This document shows positions 59,815 through 64,000 of a DNA stretch of 64,000 nt, piece after piece. The notes beneath the pieces are model-generated. The model had not been told where the DNA came from, searched no databases, and worked only from the letters and a program-made list of their open reading frames with translations. The position numbers and the translations under genes were made by a program. Source of the stretch: Rhodamnia argentea (Eukaryota > Streptophyta > Magnoliopsida > Myrtales > Myrtaceae); assembly GCF_020921035.1 (NCBI RefSeq), contig NC_063153.1, forward strand, positions 14,508,001 to 14,572,000, given 5' to 3'. How positions within the stretch are numbered: position 1 is the stretch's first letter; each line of letters starts with the position of its first letter.

Positions 59815-60010
59815 TCTTCACCCTGGTAAGATAATGACCTGATTTTTAAACACAAGAAGAGAACCGATGTTTTAAGTTTGATTCCAGCCTTGTGTAGCTC
59901 AGATTATTCAGAGGGAGGAACCATGACGGCGGGTTGTCATGTTACTTCTCCTTCAAGTAGTCGGCTGATTATGGTCGCGTCCTTGAATTATTAAACCAAA
60001 ACAAAAAAAA
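59815..60010 (+). mobile_element. Degenerate tRNA-derived SINE
   Basis: A B-box-like AGTTTGATTCC is followed by a body GGGAGGAACCATGACGGCGG, then GTTGTCATG, a CTCCTTCAAGTAGTCGGCTG stretch and an A-rich tail (59993-60010). The body is recognisably similar to the SINE at 18900-19103 (GGGAGGGTCATGGCGGTGGG). Confidence 0.5.
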
Positions 60011-60054
60011 TCATATGTAAATCTTGATAATCCATCCCTTATTTTTCGATAAAT

Positions 60055-60345
60055 GAAAAGGTCACCGGCGTCCGGCGTCTTCCCTTAACGTTACCATAGG
60101 AATTCCGGATCTACAACTCGAGCCATTATCGCTACTCACTTTGAGCGAGCTCGTTAACAAAGCCCTATCGGGGTGTCGATAGGAATAGAGTCGGGGTTAT
60201 TTTACGCCATCACACGATCGATTCTATGCCACGGACAAGCAACGATTTCCCGAGATCGAGGAGCAGCCCGAGGGATTTCGAACCCGTGGCTGGGGACTCC
60301 AAGTCATCTTCTAGCCCAACCACAATGGTGATAATTTCACACGGC
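60055..60345 (-). mobile_element. SINE-like element, opposite orientation
   Basis: On the minus strand it starts with a tRNA-like head: GTGGTTGGGCTAGAAGATGA as A-box-like and CACGGGTTCGAAATCCC as a good B box. A body of about 230 bp follows with CGACACCCCGATAGGGC. It abuts the previous element tail to tail. Confidence 0.45.
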
Positions 60346-61207
60346 GATGGATTGTACGTGAAGTGATGCACCCAAAATAGACAGGGCTACGCAATCAAAT
60401 CTTTTTGTTAGTCAAGTCGGGTGTCGTGTTCGAGAGAGATTTGATTAGTCTTATTTGGTAGATATATGTATGTGTGTGTAATAATCGCTAAAAAATAAAT
60501 TGCTAAAAGAAATTGATGATATTAAGATAATATTTTTGATAAAAATAAATTAACAAAAAAATTTAATTTTCTCCGTCGCACCGGCGCAGGCCCGCTCTAG
60601 TAATCACAATAACCAGAGGAAAAACAGGTTTTAATTTGATTCTTTTCTAGTGAGCGAGATGTGAGTCCAATCTTAGAAATGGGCCTCCAGTTCTGGGCTT
60701 CAATTGTGGGCCCACAACATGATAAAGGCCCAAAGCCCAATTAGACCAACCCCAAGTCGAGCAATTTCTGACACCATCAATAACCGACATTGACAAACCT
60801 AAGAACAGTGATCATGTAAGGGGCCCATTAAAGTTCGACAAGCTCCCAACAAGTCAAATCTCATCATCTTGAGACTTTAAGAAATGCTGCCAAAAATCAA
60901 ATCAAGAATTATCAATTCGGATTACACAAAACCAATCAAACAAAAGTTACAAGTGTCTTTGTCGAAAGTCGCCGATTTGACAATAAAAATGAAATAATGA
61001 AAAAGCAATTCATGCCTCCTTTGTGTGACTCATTGTAATTTCTATAGGATTATAATTTGCTCCGTGCTTTGACGCTCATGAGACAACATCGAAAAATCAA
61101 ATAAATCGTCGAGATGTATATGAATATTCAATATGTCGTGGTTTTAATTCGGATCGGTTTACTTCCTTAATTTAGAAGAACCAAACCATTATGTGTAATG
61201 GAACAGG
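60346..61207. other. Intergenic DNA
   Basis: No gene is seen. A (TATG/TGTG)n-like stretch is at 60463-60481. GGCCC/GGGCC words at 60681-60735 (TGGGCCTCCAG, GGGCCCAC, AAGGCCC) resemble a site II cluster, but no gene start follows on either side. Confidence 0.35.
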
Positions 61208-61690
61208 GAAAAAGTATCAAAAAAAGTTTTAAACTTATTATATTCGTATCAATTCAATCATAAATTGTTTAATTGGATCAATTTAGTCTTAAACCTATTG
61301 TATTTGTACAAATTGGGTTCATTTGACTAATTTTGATCGAAAATCGCCGATATGGACGACGGCCGTCCAATGTGGCATGACGTGGATAAATTTTACGTTT
61401 TTTAGTTTCTTTTTTTTTTTAATTTCTTTACTTTTTTATTTGTTTCATTTTGGCCGGTCACCGTGACCCTCGTCGGTCGTGGGCGAGGGCCGTCAAGTAG
61501 TGTCCACATCAAGCTGGTCATGCCAAATAGCATATCCGACGTCCATGTCAGCAATTTTAGGTGAAAATTGGTTGAATAGACTCAATTGAAATTAATGCAA
61601 TAGATTTAGGGTTGAATTAGTCCAATTGAAAGGTTTATGATTGAATTAATACAAATACAATAGGTTTGTGACTTTTTCGATATCGATTAT
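61208..61690. mobile_element. Foldback element with GC-rich core
   Basis: The ends are GGGAAAAAGTATCAAAAAAA and, inverted and eroded, AATAGGTTTGTGACTTTTTC. Arms of TTAGTCTTAAACCTATTGTA-type units flank mirrored CCGATATGGACGACGG and CATATCCGACGTCCATG segments. The centre holds the pyrimidine tract plus GTCGGTCGTGGGCGAGGGCC core. Confidence 0.6.
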
Positions 61691-62672
61691 TCTACGAAGG
61701 AGCGGGATACGTACCTGGTATAGTGGTTGGACTCGAACTATCAAGTATTGGCAACTCACTTCGAGTAAAGTCCCTTCACTTCAATGCAACCATCCCAATG
61801 AAATAGCTTGCGTGGGGACGAAATCGGTAATTGATTGCGTAATGCGCATGGATGAAATCGATGTCAATTGGGCTATTTTTCTAAAACTCTATTTGACTTA
61901 TCAAAGCATAGGCAATTGATGGTGACCCTCCTGTGCCGGCTTCTTCCCTTTTCGCTATCACCCCATATCCATCAAAGCGCAAGTGTGGAGATTTAGTGGC
62001 CAAACACATCATGGCGTGCAATCACGCCTTTGAATCATTACATACACATAGATAGCAATCCAATGTAGGCATCATCTCTAGTGATAATCTGTACAACTTG
62101 GCCCATGCCCCGCCCGAAATTAACAAAGAAAAACGACGCAATCGAAGCGACGTTTCGGTCCATACGGCACAGGATAAAAATAAAACCTTAGCCCTCGAGA
62201 CGACGAAGCGCGAAAAGTACGAAACCTAACAGTCATCCCATTTATATTAAACCCTAAGGAAGCACACATGAGCACACGAGATGGCGATGATGATGGCGAT
62301 GATGATGGCGACAATAGGGGTGGAATTTGCACTTGAGGAAGGAAGATGTATCATTCACATGTGTTGACCGGAGCTTCCATGTGCTGGGAAAATGCACTAC
62401 ATGCGCACCCCCTTTTCCTGGATTCTGTAGTTTGCTTGTCATTGAAAAAATTAAAGATTAGATGTTTGGGATGATGATTAGAATGGCCATAAGAGACAAA
62501 ACTTTCTTGCTTGACATGAAAAGCTGATGATTGTCATCCACACTAAGATGGACTGTGATCTAGAGGGTTTGCAAAATCAAAGCTGCACCCCCGCCGCGGG
62601 TATTGGAGACCGAATTATGTCGGATTAATCGACAATCGATGGGTAAAAGTAGTAATCTAGAAGATTTAAGGA
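61691..62672. other. Intergenic DNA
   Basis: No gene is seen. A (GATGATGGC)n microsatellite occupies 62281-62312. A TAGTGGTTGGACTCGAAC stretch (61719-61737) is tRNA-like for a few bases only. Confidence 0.4.
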
Positions 62673-62674
62673 CG

Positions 62675-63282
62675 AGGAAAAGTGCCAAAAAAGTCCTAAA
62701 CCTGTTGCATTAGTGCCAATTGAGTCCTAACCTGTTTTTGGTGTCAATTCAGTTCTAAACCTTTTGTATTGATGTCAATTCGGTCCTAAATTATTTATAT
62801 TTATGCAAATTGAGTCAATTCGGCCGATTTTGGCTGGAAATTGCTGATATAGAAGTCGATTGTTCTACATGGCACGACCGACGCTAAAGTGGACATTTTT
62901 AAACATTTTTTTATATTTTAAATAATTTTTAAAAATATTTTTCAAAAAACCAAAAAAATGCTTAAAATATTTTTAAAATATTACATTATATTAAAAAATA
63001 TCCAAATCGGCGCTAGCCGTGCCATGTAGGACAATCGACATCCACGTTAGCATTTCTTGGCCAAAATCAGCCGAATTGACTCAATTTGTATAAATACAAA
63101 CAATTTAAGACCGAATTGGCACAAATGCAAAAGGTTTAGGACCGAATTGGCACCAATAAAATGTTTAGGACTAAATTGGCACAAATGCAAAAGGTTTAGG
63201 ACTGAATTGACACAAACAAAAAAAGTTTATGACTCAATTGGTACTAATAAAATAAATTTAGGACTTTTTTGACACTTATTCC
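62675..63282. mobile_element. Mutator-like foldback MITE with target duplication
   Basis: The left end GGAAAAGTGCCAAAAAAGTC and the inverted right end GGAATAAGTGTCAAAAAAGT continue into about 55 bp of matching arms. Flanks: TTTAAGGACG on the left (62665-62674) and TTTAAGGATG on the right (63283-63292), one mismatch in ten, the size expected for MULE target duplications. Units of GGACCGAATTGGCAC and mirrored CTACATGGCACG...CGTGCCATGTAG segments fill the arms. The 71-codon frame inside the right arm is repeat translation. Confidence 0.7.
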
Positions 63283-63292
63283 TTTAAGGATG

Positions 63293-64000
63293 TGTTCGAT
63301 TATTTAGATTTGAAGTCGGGACGAGATTAAATAGAATATGATACAAAATTCAGAAATTTATGTGTTTAGACTTTAGACACAAAAGCTTTCCTATACGTCA
63401 GATATCCGACTTTTAACTCCATTCATTTTATGTGTTTCCACTCCTCCCGTCAGCTTCCTCACCTCGACGGGAGATGGAGGAGTCAATGGTGAGCTCAAAC
63501 TTTTAAGAGTTTCGGTATTTGCATTGCAACCCATCTAAAACAATTTTTATTTTTGATATTTTTTTCCCATTAAATATTGTGGTGCAAGTATTGTGACCTT
63601 TTTTTTTTTTTTCTAAATTTAAAGTACTTGAAACTTTCTCAAAATAAATGTTTGTTTTTCTTGGTGGGCAAAGCTTTGGGCAACATTTTAGGCCTAATGT
63701 GGCAGTCCGGCCCAACTCCACCCCGTGAATAACCTCTAATACTTAGTTTTCACTTCTTTTTTTTTTTTGTTTATTTTCAAAACCTAAATCCTGAGTTAGA
63801 TTCTGATTGGGAAAGTGAAAATAATTAATTTTCTATTCACTTTTGATGAGACCAAAAACAAAGAAAGAACCCTCAGCCATTAAAAAAGTGTTTTCTACCC
63901 GCTTAAGTTTTTAGTACGTCAATCTGTCTTCCATATCTGGCGATGAATCCGGTCTATAGTCGATCGAACTACAAACGCATGACCTATCTCGGTCTCTTAT
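63293..64000. other. Intergenic DNA to the window end
   Basis: Poly-T tracts are at 63599-63612 and 63758-63768. I see no gene, RNA or named repeat. Confidence 0.4.

Noticed and set aside
59415-59855. A 146-codon minus-strand open frame upstream of MYB
   Set aside because: No family signature and no supporting splice or promoter context; it also runs into a degenerate SINE.
61719-61780. A possible tRNA (TAGTGGTTGGACTCGAAC)
   Set aside because: No second box at the right distance and no cloverleaf stems.
63057-63272. A frame with repeated NWHKCKRFRTEL-like units that looks like a repeat protein
   Set aside because: It is the translated arm of the foldback element at 62675-63282.

Overview
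This is a plant nuclear window from a eudicot. All protein genes have plant orthologues and spliceosomal introns, several promoters carry AAACCCTA telo-boxes and TGGGCC boxes, and the intergenic DNA is AT-rich and packed with small inverted-repeat elements. The repeat style and gene content would fit Myrtales (for example Myrtaceae), but that is only an impression.

Layout. (1) 1-12.6 kb: a tandem array of caffeoyl-CoA O-methyltransferase-like genes on +. It holds the last codons of copy 1, a decayed copy 2 (4294-5544) and a probably usable copy 3 (11262-12589), each in a duplicated block with shared 5' and 3' flanks. (2) 13.1-32.4 kb: tRNA-Pro(UGG) on -, then on + a type-B histone acetyltransferase (HAG2/HAT1, 465 aa from 10 exons) and an M16 metallopeptidase (PQQL-like, 1009 aa from 21 exons). 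One intron of the peptidase gene holds a broken Ty1-copia relic with both LTRs. (3) 34.0-37.1 kb: two ribosomal protein genes, eL31 (120 aa) and eS30 (62 aa). (4) 38.3-45.5 kb: two tandem IAA-amino acid hydrolase genes (ILR1-like, 445 aa each, HDEL C-terminus) on -. (5) 45.6-48.3 kb: a cluster of small inverted-repeat elements. (6) 48.5-59.1 kb: RNC1, a chloroplast splicing factor with two degenerate RNase III domains (534 aa, +), an arabinogalactan peptide (65 aa, -) and an R2R3-MYB of subgroup 14 (243 aa, -). (7) 59-64 kb: gene-poor DNA with SINE-like and foldback elements.

The genes do not form one pathway. Most are housekeeping genes whose order appears ancestral: HAG2, PQQL, eL31, eS30 and a tandem ILR1-like pair occur in the same order on Arabidopsis chromosome 5 (At5g56740 down to At5g56650, from memory). 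The lineage-specific parts are the methyltransferase array, the promoter split between the two hydrolase copies, and the repeats.

I found no convincing new biological system. The observations most worth checking are: a methyltransferase copy in which a lost splice acceptor and a one-base deletion compensate each other; a sister copy that lost exactly one exon; CT repeats starting within a few bases of the 5' splice site in eight introns of six gene families; two GC-AG introns; a 925-bp TIR element inserted 125 bp upstream of one hydrolase copy only; a GC-rich core shared by otherwise different AT-rich elements; and a 62-bp perfect palindrome.
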